From Methanospirillum hungatei JF-1 (GTDB lineage Archaea; Halobacteriota; Methanomicrobia; Methanomicrobiales; Methanospirillaceae): a stretch of 64,000 bases of DNA. A model generated the notes under the pieces. That model made no database searches and was not told the DNA's origin. It was given only the letters and a program-made list of their open reading frames with translations. The translations under genes were made by a program, and so were the position numbers. The stretch covers positions 1,710,936-1,774,935 of the forward strand of contig NC_007796.1 of NCBI RefSeq assembly GCF_000013445.1, in the 5' to 3' direction. Of the stretch, positions 44,295-53,524 are shown one piece after another (the first letter of the stretch is position 1; each line of letters opens with the position of its first letter).

Positions 44295-45987
44295 TCTAAA
44301 ATGTCAAGTTCGAAAAGACTCATTCCGATTTATATAGATTGATCTTTATATAAAGAAGAACAATATATTTACTGTGCTCAATCACGCTCAGACAAAGAGA
44401 TTGAAACCCTCAGTAAGGCCATAGAAAACCATATTGCCTTAATTGTACAGTTATTTGAATTAGCGTCCCTGCAAAACTGCTTTTCTACAAAAACTCATAA
44501 CAGATGGGCCACCGCCTTGGAGTATGTTAAAGGCCTTTTAATTAACCCATCAAGGTGTCATTTATCAGCAATTTCGGACAATTGTAGCATTGTAAATAAT
44601 CAATCCTTCAGTCATTTTCTCTCTCAATCTCCTTGGGATCATCAAAGACTCATAGATTGGATCATCACGAATGGGTGGCATCTCATTGGAAAAAATGGTG
44701 CATTGGCCATCGATGAATGTGCCACCCCAAAGGCTGGAGATTTTTCGGTTGGTGTTAATCGCCAATATTGTGGGAATTTGGGTAAGGTTGAGAATTGTCA
44801 GGTTGCTGTCTTTATGGCCTATGTAAAGAATGGCTTTCGATTGTTACTTGACTACCGTCTTTACCTTCCTGAAAGTTGGACATCCGACCGTAACCGTTGT
44901 GATGCAGCGGGCATACCTCCGGAATTTCAATGCTTTAAAACTAAAGCGGAGTTAGCATACGAACTGATTTGTCAAGCGATTGAAGCAAAGATCAAGTTTT
45001 CTTTTGTGGCAATGGATGGATTTTATGGAAAACACCCTTGGTTACTTACCAGAATTGAGAACATAGAAGTTACGTATGTTGCCAATATTGGTTCGAAAGA
45101 CCGCGTAATTATTGAGAAACCTCAGTATTGGATTCCTCTCAAAAAGGGTATTCGAGGAAGAAAGACATCACTCATAAAAATCCTTAACACGGTTCCAGTT
45201 CGTGTGGAAGAGATAAAAAAACAATAGATCGGTGGAGAGTAGTACGAATTAGAGAGTCGACTGATGGATTTCTCGAATTAAATTTTGCAGCCATCAGGGT
45301 TTGGAGGATTGATAAAGATGTAAATGAACCGATCCCCGTTTGGCTCCTTATACGTAAAGATCTCGATGATTCAAATGTCAAATATTCATTATGCAACGCT
45401 TCCTCTCTCTGTACCTTGAGTAAACTAGCAAGAATGCAGAGTGAGAGGTATTGATTGAACGATCATTTCAAGATGCGATTGATCTTGCTGGGATGGCCGA
45501 TTATCAGGTAAGAAACTGGGATGCATGGCATCATCACATGGCTCTGGTATTATTAGCAATGCTATGGATTACAAAAGAACAGAAACATTTTCTCAGCGTT
45601 AAGAAGAGCATAACACCTCATGATGCTGTGAAAATAATCCAGACCTTGATACCATTAAAGATTAAAACTTCTTTGAAAACGGCTAAAATAATTATCCGAA
45701 ATCATAGGAATAGAAAAAGTTCTCGCAGATCGAAAATGAAGAAAAAGAACGGACCTCTCATCTGTTAGTACATCGAAGCCAGGTGTGTGTGTGCTGATCA
45801 ACCAAACATAGCTCCCGGCTTCGCAATATTCTCTAATTTTCTAATCATTTAGCACTTCTGATCCATACTTCTTTTGTAATATCGGAAAATTCGGTAAATA
45901 AGATTCATTCAAATTGAAAGTTACCTCTAAATTTATCTCCTTACTCAAAAATCAACCTACTGCCGCGAGTGAACTTGACATTTTAGA
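44295..45987 (+). mobile_element. decayed IS701-family element
   Basis: Perfect 17-bp inverted repeats TCTAAAATGTCAAGTTC (44295-44311) and GAACTTGACATTTTAGA (45971-45987) mark the ends. The transposase inside has two frameshifts. It lies directly beside the IS1182 element. No target duplication could be matched. It truncates a further transposase fragment on its right. Confidence 0.85.
44343..45768 (+). pseudogene. IS701-family transposase, two frameshifts
   Basis: Frame 1 (open from 44343; first start codon TTG 44517) encodes EYVKGLLINPSRCHLSAISD, the first catalytic part NGALAIDECATPKAGDFSVG and VNRQYCGNLGKVENCQVAVF, and FVAMDGFYGKHPWLL. Near 45222, at an A-run, it ends; another frame carries DRWRVVRIRESTDGF to QSERY, then a second shift at about 45450 leads to IERSFQDAIDLAGMADYQVR and WHHHMALVLLAMLW. 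All three parts fit one IS701 transposase. It also lacks a clear ATG start. Confidence 0.85.
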
Positions 45988-46254
45988 GTTATTTATTGAG
46001 CGCCAAAATGGAACTGATAGAAATTGGAATTCTAGAGAAGTCAGAAAAACACTTTGTTTCTCTAAATAACGAGAAGAACATGATTCGATGACATTTTTTC
46101 ATTGTATAGCTACAACTTGTGCTGGCCTATTCGGACACTTCGAATTCAAGATAACTGGAGTGAAGTATCTTCACAGAGAACACCTGCTATGGCAGCTGGT
46201 CTAATTGATCATGTATGGTCAATAAGAGAATGGATTAGCTTTCCAGTTGTATAA
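45988..46254 (+). pseudogene. 3' fragment of an IS1-like transposase
   Basis: One frame gives LFIERQNGTDRNWNSREVRK and TLCFSK, then, after a stop and a frameshift, another gives SLYSYNLCWPIRTLRIQ and RTPAMAAGLIDHVWSIREW, ending FPVV and TAA at 46252-46254. ERQN...R.VRK...TPAMAAGL.DHVW is a common ending of IS1-type/ISNCY transposases of methanogens. The 5' part was removed by the decayed IS701-family element. Confidence 0.7.
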
Positions 46255-46456
46255 TGTTCTTAGATCACCACCATTCATTTCGAATTTAACAAAAAGGACA
46301 AATTACAGAGAGCCTCTTCCGGATGAAATTAGGAGGTGGTTAACCAGTTATTGGTACGAAGTTACCAATGATAATTTTTTCGGGATGCACTCCTTCCAAA
46401 TTCCCAGTTGTTTCCAAACCTTACCTCTCATCGCACGAGATAAAAGAACATCTCTG

Positions 46457-46858
46457 CTACTCACCACCTACCCCGACCAGAACATGCCGGTTTCGGGGGC
46501 CGTCAAACTCGCAAAAGTAAATACCCTGCCAGGTCCCCAGAGCCAACCGGCCATCTATCACCGGTATCGTGAGAGAAAAACCCATCAGGGAGGCCTTGAT
46601 ATGGGCATCGGAGTTCCCTTCTGCGTGACGGTAATCACCGACAGGCGGAACCAGCCGGGCAAGACCGGCAAGTATGTCACGAACAACGTCAGGATCTGCA
46701 TTCTCGTTGATGGTAAGACCTGCTGTCGTGTGCTGGGTAAATACAAAACAGGTTCCATTCTGCACTCCGGTTCTCCGGACTTCCTCTGAAATTCTATCGG
46801 TAATATCAATGAACTGTGTTCTTGAACCGGTACTGACGTCAATTTTTATCCACTTCAC
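46457..46858 (-). CDS. yjbQ: YjbQ/UPF0047 family protein
   Basis: A 133-aa complete UPF0047 protein: FVFTQHTTAGLTINENADP, the segment HAEGNSDAHIKASLMG, and the closing GTWQGIYFCEFDGPRNR. The conserved His and Glu/Asp residues form the presumed active site. E. coli YjbQ has a secondary thiamine-phosphate synthase activity; the true role is unsettled. The plus-strand 180-aa frame over the same DNA is a shadow. It is the first host-like gene after the IS cluster. Confidence 0.92.
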   Translation of the reverse strand: MKWIKIDVSTGSRTQFIDITDRISEEVRRTGVQNGTCFVFTQHTTAGLTINENADPDVVRDILAGLARLVPPVGDYRHAEGNSDAHIKASLMGFSLTIPVIDGRLALGTWQGIYFCEFDGPRNRHVLVGVGGE

Positions 46859-47204
46859 CCATATCGCCTCATCTGTCTTTCAGTGTCTGTGATGTATACT
46901 TCCATCGTATTATCTGATTCGATCAGGAATAAGACAGTATGTAATTACTCATCATCCTGTCATTTTACAAAATTTTCAAGAGAAAAGAAATAATAGCGTG
47001 TAATTACTCGAATAGCGTGGGTTTTCATGTTTCCATGATATCCTCATCATCCTTATGACTCTGAATTAACGTGCGATAACTACAACCACCAAGGGAAGAC
47101 ATTGACAAAATTCCAACCCGAAACACCCAATACGTATTCAGCTGATAAAAACCCATCAGTACATATAATGATTGAGTTAAATAAAAAAATCAAATACATT
47201 ATCT
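46859..47204. other. intergenic region with two TGTAATTACTC boxes
   Basis: About 345 bases without a gene. TGTAATTACTC occurs twice, near 46939 and 46999, about 60 bases apart, and may be a protein-binding repeat between the divergent yjbQ and the 47205 gene. AT-rich TTAAATAAAAAAATC just before 47205 could contain that gene's promoter. Confidence 0.4.
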
Positions 47205-47522
47205 ATGATTAAAGCAAACATTATATCTCTCATTTTGACTATGCAGGAAAAAAGACCAAACAAAGTTCTTGGATATCGGAATGATATTCATGGAGAACCA
47301 ACTCAAACTCTCATCGGATCGGACGATAATGAAAGATCTATTATATTCTGTCTGAAATCAGGAGATTCGACCATCATCACATCCCGGGATCTGAATATCA
47401 GCAATAACCCATTTACTCCATGTGATGAATCAGTACATCAAAAAATATTCAGGAATATGAAAAAACATCCGGATATCTATGTGAAATTTTTTACTCTCCT
47501 AAACGAAAAAATTCCCCGGTGA
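47205..47522 (+). CDS. hypothetical protein, 105 aa
   Basis: A small soluble basic protein (MIKANIISLILTMQEKRPNK...), with FCLKSGDSTIITSRDLNI in the middle. A start at Met13 is also possible. I recognise no family. Codon use looks acceptable for a gene and it has its own AT-rich upstream region. It could be a chance frame. Confidence 0.45.
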   Translation: MIKANIISLILTMQEKRPNKVLGYRNDIHGEPTQTLIGSDDNERSIIFCLKSGDSTIITSRDLNISNNPFTPCDESVHQKIFRNMKKHPDIYVKFFTLLNEKIPR

Positions 47523-47737
47523 ATTTTATTCTGATCTCCTTTTTTTTCAGATAATCAGAAATCAATGCAATAATATCAGTATTCATGAGACGATACCGAA
47601 TCTCGCATATCGTCTTGGAATATTCTCAATTGAATGGAGACGATTTCATTCCTCCTTCGAATACAATACATATTCATGAAAAACCGATTTTGGATAAATA
47701 AGAGAATATCCATGCCTTATCTGAAGAATGTACAAAT

Positions 47738-48487
47738 TTAGATAGAGATCTTTCTGAACAAATAAGCACCGATCACCGTCATAGCACAGGCAAATCCTCC
47801 GATAACGATAAAACACAGAACCGGATTTATCTGACTGACTCCCGTAAGGCCATACCGGATCCCCTCAACACCGTACGTCAGGGGATCGCATGTTGTTATT
47901 GGTAAAAGCCAGTTGGGTAGAGAACTAATTGGAAACAAGGCCCCGGACAGACCGAATATCGGAAAGATGACAAAGTTCATGATAAGCTGAAAACCAGTCA
48001 TATCCTCCATTCTGGAAGCTATTGCTATCCCAAAGGCGGTAAATGAGATCCCGATGAGCACCATAAACCCCAGTGCGATGAGAAAACCGGAGACACTCTG
48101 CACCTGTAACCCCAGAAAGAGTGAGATGACCATGATCATAATCCCCTGAATAACCGCTGTCGTTGCACCGCCAAACGTCTGCCCAAGCATGATCTCCATC
48201 CTGGTTACCGGGGCGATAAGGGTCTCTTTAAGAAAACCAAACTGTTTGTCCCAGATGATCTGAATCCCGGAAAAGACCGATGTGAAGAGGACACTCATGG
48301 CAACCATACCGGGGATGAGAAACTGGATATAATTCTCCCCAAACCCGGGAATACTCACAACTGAATTCAGGCCAAATCCAAGGAAGAGCAGGAAGAAGAG
48401 GGGCATGCTGATACTCCCGATAATCCGGCTTTTTGACCGGATATACCGTTTCATGCTCCGGAGCCAGATAGTATAGATGATATCCAT
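47738..48487 (-). CDS. ABC-2 type exporter permease
   Basis: A 249-aa membrane protein with six predicted helices, the ABC-2 signature FPIFGLSGALFPISSLPNWL and the C-terminal YGVEGIRYGLTG. DrrB-like permeases pair with DrrA-like ATPases to export drugs or lipids. It lies 1 base after the ATPase gene, so the two form one exporter. Confidence 0.92.
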   Translation of the reverse strand: MDIIYTIWLRSMKRYIRSKSRIIGSISMPLFFLLFLGFGLNSVVSIPGFGENYIQFLIPGMVAMSVLFTSVFSGIQIIWDKQFGFLKETLIAPVTRMEIMLGQTFGGATTAVIQGIMIMVISLFLGLQVQSVSGFLIALGFMVLIGISFTAFGIAIASRMEDMTGFQLIMNFVIFPIFGLSGALFPISSLPNWLLPITTCDPLTYGVEGIRYGLTGVSQINPVLCFIVIGGFACAMTVIGAYLFRKISI

Positions 48488-48488
48488 A

Positions 48489-49475
48489 TTAGTGCCTCCT
48501 CATTTTGAACTGTCGTCGCATCATCTCTTTCTTGTCACTCTCCTGCTCCCGTATCGTCTTCCCGGTAAAGGCGAGGAACACATCCTCAAGCGTTGGTTTG
48601 TGAACCGATACAGAGTGAATCGGGATCTGATGCTGACTGAGAAGAGTGATGATATCGCTGATATGCTGCTCGGCATTGTGCAGATGTATCCGGACTTCAT
48701 CATTATGCAGTTCTACCTGATCTATCCAGGATCCGGTCAGGACCTGTGCGACCGTGTCATAATCAGGAGTCTGAATGGTGATAATATCTCCGCCGATTCC
48801 ATCTTTCAGGTTTTGCGGACTATCAAGTGCAATGATAGTCCCATGATCGATGATTGCAATCCGGTCGCAGAGCCGGTCTGCCTCTTCCATATAATGGGTG
48901 GTAAGAATGATCGTGATGTTCTTTTCTTTACTTAATGTCGCGATATACTTCCAGAGATGGTTCCTGGTCTGGGGATCGAGGCCCAGCGTTGGTTCATCAA
49001 GGAAGAGAACAGACGGATGATGGAGCAGACCCCGGGCTATCTCAAGCCTTCTCCGCATTCCACCGGAGAATGTCTTCACAAGATCATCCTTCCGGTCATG
49101 AAGTTCTACCAGCTGGAGCAGTTCATCTATCCGCTGTCTCCTGATCTCAGGAGGGAGGCGATAGAGCCGGCCATGGAAATCCATGTTCTCCCTTGCGGTG
49201 AGTTCCTCATCCAGGCTCTGATCCTGAAATACTATCCCGATGGCTTTTCTGACACCATCTTCATCCTTTTGAATATCCCTTCCCTGAACGGCTGCAAAGC
49301 CGGATGTCGGTTTCTGCATGGTTGAAAGCATGGAGAGCGTCGTTGTTTTTCCTGCTCCGTTCGGTCCAAGAAGGCCGAATATCTCTCCCTGCGTTATCTC
49401 GAAGGAGATATGATTTACCGCAGTAAGATCAGAGAATGTTTTTGTCAGGTCGGTTACCTGAATGGCAATGGTCAT
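48489..49475 (-). CDS. ABC transporter ATP-binding protein (DrrA-like)
   Basis: A 328-aa ATPase: Walker A GLLGPNGAGKTTTLSML, signature TFSGGMRRRLEIARGL, Walker B VLFLDEPTLGLDPQ, then H-loop LTTHYMEEADRL and a C-terminal ~90-residue DrrA-like extension. With the permease it forms an exporter. A PadR regulator is encoded just upstream on the same strand, with a perfect 20-bp palindrome in the gap. Confidence 0.93.
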   Translation of the reverse strand: MTIAIQVTDLTKTFSDLTAVNHISFEITQGEIFGLLGPNGAGKTTTLSMLSTMQKPTSGFAAVQGRDIQKDEDGVRKAIGIVFQDQSLDEELTARENMDFHGRLYRLPPEIRRQRIDELLQLVELHDRKDDLVKTFSGGMRRRLEIARGLLHHPSVLFLDEPTLGLDPQTRNHLWKYIATLSKEKNITIILTTHYMEEADRLCDRIAIIDHGTIIALDSPQNLKDGIGGDIITIQTPDYDTVAQVLTGSWIDQVELHNDEVRIHLHNAEQHISDIITLLSQHQIPIHSVSVHKPTLEDVFLAFTGKTIREQESDKKEMMRRQFKMRRH

Positions 49476-49530
49476 GATATGGTATCCTGATGTTAACAGT
49501 TTATAGCAATATTTCAGGTTTTAAGACTTG

Positions 49531-49550
49531 ATTGATTATTCATAATCAAT
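49531..49550. promoter_or_regulatory. 20-bp perfect palindrome between padR and ABC genes
   Basis: ATTGATTATTCATAATCAAT lies in the 85-bp gap after the PadR stop and about 55 bases before the ABC ATPase start. A TATA-like TATAAACTG (minus strand, about 49498-49506) follows it. It is probably an operator for the exporter, though a role as a terminator-like hairpin for padR cannot be excluded (no T-run). Confidence 0.55.
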
Positions 49551-49560
49551 ACATAGAGAT

Positions 49561-50040
49561 TTAGGCCTCTTTCATCGAATTTTTAATCGTTTCATTAATT
49601 CGGTTGATTTTCACTCCGATTCTCTCAAGTATCCGGACATATGGGGCCAGTTTTTCTTCTGCAAGGTCCTCCAGGTAGGAAAGATTACTGTCTATCTCGG
49701 TCAGAATACTTTCAATTGAACCTGCTTTATCCCATCCCTCTGCTTTAAACATGCTGATCTCTTCAAATCCTGCATCTGTCAGTTCGTATTTTCGATCTAC
49801 TCTCTTTACTATCAGATTATCATCCACGGCCTTACTGAGGAGTGGGTAGATTGAACCGGGTGACGGTTTCCAGTGACCATGACTCATCATGTCTATCGTA
49901 TCCATGAGTTCAGCTCCGTTCTTTGGCCCTTCACTTAATATATAGAGGACGAGTAATTTGAGCCCCCCATATCCCCTGAAGTGCCCAAGACGGTGAAATT
50001 TCCTCATGAATGCCCTCATATCTTCACGATTGTCTCGCAT
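49561..50040 (-). CDS. PadR-family transcriptional regulator
   Basis: The start at 50040 (MRDNREDMRAFMRKFHRLG) is preferred: GGGAG precedes it, and the frame further upstream (to 50226) encodes a hydrophobic stretch running through the palindromic promoter. The protein has the PadR winged helix LKLLVLYILSEGPKNGAELM and HWKPSPGSIYPLLSKAVDDN, and a C-terminal coiled helix for dimerisation. PadR proteins usually repress drug exporters and themselves; the ABC exporter downstream is the likely target. Confidence 0.9.
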   Translation of the reverse strand: MRDNREDMRAFMRKFHRLGHFRGYGGLKLLVLYILSEGPKNGAELMDTIDMMSHGHWKPSPGSIYPLLSKAVDDNLIVKRVDRKYELTDAGFEEISMFKAEGWDKAGSIESILTEIDSNLSYLEDLAEEKLAPYVRILERIGVKINRINETIKNSMKEA

Positions 50041-50089
50041 ACGTGTTACCAGCTCCCGGAATAACAGATATCGGTTAGTCGATATCGAC

Positions 50090-50130
50090 AATACGATATA
50101 TGATGTTACACTATAAAAATATATCGTATT
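50090..50130. promoter_or_regulatory. 12-bp inverted repeat in padR promoter
   Basis: AATACGATATAT (50090-50101) and ATATATCGTATT (50119-50130) are perfect inverted arms separated by 17 bases. On the minus strand this falls about 50-90 bases upstream of the PadR start and overlaps the likely TATA element, so it is a good candidate operator for autoregulation. Confidence 0.6.
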
Positions 50131-50207
50131 CAGAAACAAAGGGAGAAAAAAAAGCGGAAGGAGAAATGAAATCTCTTCTTTGATTACAAAAAAAAGAAAC
50201 GAAATTA

Positions 50208-50678
50208 TTAGGTTATTGACTGACAATTACAGCCTTCGGTAGTATACCAACGATAGACCATTTCAAACCCATTGATGATCTCATCAGTCCCTTCAAGTCC
50301 CACCGGACCGAAAAAGATAACCGGCGTATTCATCATGCTTCGATTGTGTTGAATGTATAGTTCACTCATCATTACCTCCGATTCTGGTCCGGCTGAAAGA
50401 TTTACCATTTCAACCTTAACAACAGGATGGTCGGATATGTATTTCTCAAGATATTCATGAACAGGAATGCAGGGACCACATTCGGGATCATAAAAGAAAA
50501 CTACCGGTGCTGAATTATTTGCAGGCTTTGTTGTGTTTACCATTTCATACAGATCATCGATAGTGAGTTCTGATCCATCTTCAGCAAAAATGGTTGCATT
50601 CACCGGCAGTATCAATATACTCATTACCATGAACAGAATTGCAAATATCTTTTGATTGGGGCCGAAATATTTCTTCAT
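50208..50678 (-). CDS. secreted thioredoxin-fold protein
   Basis: The start at Met3 of the frame (50678, MKKYFGPNQK) gives a signal peptide (hydrophobic IFAILFMVMSILILPVNA). The mature part has the redox motif CGPC in FFYDPECGPCIPVHEYL and a later TPVIFFGPVGLEG containing the cis-Pro of thioredoxin folds. A further CNC near the C terminus may take part in disulfide exchange. Probably an extracytoplasmic disulfide carrier. The stop is before the padR operator, so the two are separate units. Confidence 0.85.
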   Translation of the reverse strand: MKKYFGPNQKIFAILFMVMSILILPVNATIFAEDGSELTIDDLYEMVNTTKPANNSAPVVFFYDPECGPCIPVHEYLEKYISDHPVVKVEMVNLSAGPESEVMMSELYIQHNRSMMNTPVIFFGPVGLEGTDEIINGFEMVYRWYTTEGCNCQSIT

Positions 50679-50684
50679 AAACAA

Positions 50685-51081
50685 ATCACAGTCCCTATGA
50701 CATATAAAAATAGTTATGTACTGATTCCATTATTTTCCTTCTGTAAATATCCTGAATTGATCAGTATTCATAACCGTGCAATCCACATAGATGTTATGGA
50801 AGAGAAGATATTTCATATTATGAGAGAGTTGTTATACCTAATACAGAGGAAAGCAGGTAAAATTTTGAATTAGGGTCAGCTCACACAAAAAACTTACAAT
50901 ATGAGCAATTATTAAATTGTATCCGGGACCTATACCTCGGTCGGAAAAAAGAGACAGATCCAGAAGGATCTCCTGTAAAAGCTCACAGATCCTGCGGAGT
51001 GAGAAGAGCGGTGTCATCGAACCACATCTCCATGCACTCCTTCAGATGGCAAACCAAAATAATGAAACGGTCCGCTGGTGT
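50685..51081. other. intergenic region, no supported gene
   Basis: About 400 bases between the thioredoxin-fold gene and the lon stop. Several short frames exist in 50900-51130, but none has a recognisable domain or ribosome-binding site. No stable repeat or RNA gene was seen. It could hold the promoter of the thioredoxin-fold gene on its left. Confidence 0.5.
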
Positions 51082-53475
51082 TCATACCAACGGAGCAACT
51101 GGCTGATCCCCGGACATCTGAAATACCGGTGATGGCAGAGAGATATCAAGGGCCTCGTGTAACACCTCATCAACCGTCCCAACCAGGATAAAGGTCAGTT
51201 CATCCCTCACATCCGCAGGAATATCAGCCAGATCACGCTCATTCTCCTTTGGAAGAATAATTCTCGTTATCCCGGCACGATGAGCAGCAAGCACCTTCTC
51301 CCGAATCCCTCCTACCGGTAAGACTGACCCGCTCAAAGTCACCTCACCGGTCATGGCAAGGCGGGAATCCACCGTCTTCCCGGTGAAAAGAGAGACGAGA
51401 GCAGTAAACAGGGTGACACCCGCCGAAGGGCCGTCTTTCGGAGTTGCACCGGAGGGGACATGAATGTGGACATCACTTGCCATGAAATCGATATGGAGAG
51501 GACTATGGGCAAACCTGGAGCGGATAAGGCTCATCGAGATGTTTGCCGACTCTTTCATCACATCCCCCAGTTGTCCGGTGAGCGTAAGTTTTCCGGTGCC
51601 GGGCATGAACGTCCCTTCAATAAAGAGGATATCTCCCCCGACTGGAGTCCAGGCAAGACCGGTTGCGACTCCAGGAGCCAGAGCCTTCTTTGCAACCTCA
51701 TGCCGGTGCACCTCCTTCCCCAGGATCTTCGGAATCTGATCAGATGATATCACAACCGGAGGGGTCCATGTTTCAGAGACAATCTTCTCTGATACATACC
51801 TGGATATACGGTCTATCTGTTTTTTCAGACCACGGACACCTGCTTCATGGGTATACTTGTCTATGACCAGGCGGAGTGCATCATCATCCACCGTTAAAAC
51901 CTCGGCGCTGAGCCCGTGTTCACCCAAAGATTTCGGAATGAGGTGCTCTTTTCCGATGGAGAACATCTCCAGTTTTGTATACCCCGGAATCTCAATAAGT
52001 TCCATCCGGTCAAGAAGCGGACCGGGTATGGTAGCCAGGGTATTTGCCGTTGCTATGAAGAATACGTCAGATAAATCATACGGGACTTCAAGATAATGGT
52101 CGGAGAATGTACTGTTCTGTTCAGGATCTAAAACCTCAAGAAGAGCACTTGCCGGGTCTCCTGAGTATGAAGATGACAATTTATCTATCTCATCAAGGAC
52201 AAAGACTGGATTTTTCGCCCCTGCTCTCCTGATACCCTGAATTATCCGACCGGGAAGGGCACCGACATACGTTCGCCGATGTCCCCGGATCTCTGCCTCA
52301 TCCTTCACACCGCCCAGGCTTATTCGGACATATTTTCTACCAAGAGCATCGGCAATACTCTTTCCAAGACTTGTCTTGCCGGTCCCCGGTGGTCCTGCGA
52401 GGAGGAGGATGGAGCCCTGCTTGTCATGCTTGAGTTTCATAACTGCAAGGTGCTCAATAATACGGTCTTTGACCTTTTCGAGTCCGTAATGGTTCCTCTC
52501 CAATATGCGCCTGGTTTCTCTGATGTCAATACCCGTGGGTTTTGTTGTTACCCAGGGAAGATCGAGCAGGAGATCCAGGTAATTTCGGATAACCGGACTC
52601 TCATGCCCCTGATTTCCGCTGGACTCAAGTTTTTTCACTTCTGCTAGGGCTTTTTTCTTTACCTCATCAGGCATTGATGACTGCATGACCCGGTCACGGT
52701 ACCCGGCATCTTCCGGTGAAGAGCCATTCAGATCTCCCAATTCTTCCTGCATCGCCCGAATCTGTTCACGAAGCATAGCCTCACGATTACTTCTTGCAGA
52801 CTTCTCTGATACCTTCTTCGTCATCTCAATCCGGAGACTGATATTCTCCTTGCAATCAATAAGAATTCCAAGGAACATGAGATACCTGGTACGGAGCGAG
52901 TCAGCCTCAAGGATCTTTTGCTTCTTTTCTACCGGGACTGGTAAGAATGGCATGATGAACCCCATGAGCTGATCTATAGACTCCATCTGACCGGCCGGTC
53001 CGATTATATGGTCCGAACCCTGGAAGACATGCCCAATATCAAAGATCGTCTTCTTGATCTCATCGAGTAGTTCCCTCTGCCCCTGTTCATCAATATCCTG
53101 AATGTTCGGAATCACCGTACAGGTAGCATACAACCGGTCACCGTTGGGAATGACCGTATCTATCCGTACCCGGTCAAGGGCATGAACCCCAAGGAGGTAC
53201 CCCTCACCTGTTTTATGGATAAATGAGACTTCAAGAAGGTTTCCAATTGAATACAGATTTTCTTCAGTGAGATTGGAAGGATCAGTCTCACTATGCACCG
53301 ACACTCCGATCAGATGAACAGTATCAGGACGGCTTAACTCATTGATAAGTACTGTTCCGGTCTCTTCATCCACCAGAATTTTCGTCCTCGTATGGGGGAA
53401 AATTACTGTGTTGATGAGAGGGAGGAGATAATTCTCATGCTGATTTTGTGAAATTTTAGAATCTTGTGTAGTCAT
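51082..53475 (-). CDS. lon: ATP-dependent protease Lon, bacterial (LonA) type
   Basis: A 797-aa LonA-type protease: N-terminal LAN substrate domain (LLPLINTVIFPHTRTKILVD), AAA+ module with GPPGTGKTSLGKSIA and VFVLDEIDKLS, and the protease domain with catalytic Ser in KDGPSAGVTLF and Lys in GGIREKVLAAHRAG. No membrane segments, unlike the LonB form normal in archaea, so this was probably gained from bacteria. A 21-bp operator-like site just upstream of the start matches one ahead of the preceding marR gene. Confidence 0.95.
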   Translation of the reverse strand: MTTQDSKISQNQHENYLLPLINTVIFPHTRTKILVDEETGTVLINELSRPDTVHLIGVSVHSETDPSNLTEENLYSIGNLLEVSFIHKTGEGYLLGVHALDRVRIDTVIPNGDRLYATCTVIPNIQDIDEQGQRELLDEIKKTIFDIGHVFQGSDHIIGPAGQMESIDQLMGFIMPFLPVPVEKKQKILEADSLRTRYLMFLGILIDCKENISLRIEMTKKVSEKSARSNREAMLREQIRAMQEELGDLNGSSPEDAGYRDRVMQSSMPDEVKKKALAEVKKLESSGNQGHESPVIRNYLDLLLDLPWVTTKPTGIDIRETRRILERNHYGLEKVKDRIIEHLAVMKLKHDKQGSILLLAGPPGTGKTSLGKSIADALGRKYVRISLGGVKDEAEIRGHRRTYVGALPGRIIQGIRRAGAKNPVFVLDEIDKLSSSYSGDPASALLEVLDPEQNSTFSDHYLEVPYDLSDVFFIATANTLATIPGPLLDRMELIEIPGYTKLEMFSIGKEHLIPKSLGEHGLSAEVLTVDDDALRLVIDKYTHEAGVRGLKKQIDRISRYVSEKIVSETWTPPVVISSDQIPKILGKEVHRHEVAKKALAPGVATGLAWTPVGGDILFIEGTFMPGTGKLTLTGQLGDVMKESANISMSLIRSRFAHSPLHIDFMASDVHIHVPSGATPKDGPSAGVTLFTALVSLFTGKTVDSRLAMTGEVTLSGSVLPVGGIREKVLAAHRAGITRIILPKENERDLADIPADVRDELTFILVGTVDEVLHEALDISLPSPVFQMSGDQPVAPLV

Positions 53476-53484
53476 GGTTTTGTT

Positions 53485-53505
53485 TAGTTTGTTTTTGCCT
53501 AACTA
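53485..53505. promoter_or_regulatory. MarR-type operator upstream of lon
   Basis: TAGTTTG...CCTAACTA with a central T-run forms a 21-bp imperfect dyad 10 bases before the lon ATG. It matches the site at 53959-53979 at 17 of 21 positions. The close position suggests that a bound regulator would block transcription or initiation. Confidence 0.65.
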
Positions 53506-53524
53506 TTCAGTCTGATAAAAAAAT

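Noticed and set aside
46247-46789. 180-aa plus-strand frame (MYNVLRSPPF...)
   Set aside because: It lies opposite the well-supported YjbQ/UPF0047 gene and has no domain match of its own; it is a shadow frame.
50917-51132. 71-aa plus-strand frame before the lon stop
   Set aside because: No ribosome-binding site, no family features, and it overlaps the 3' end of lon antisense.
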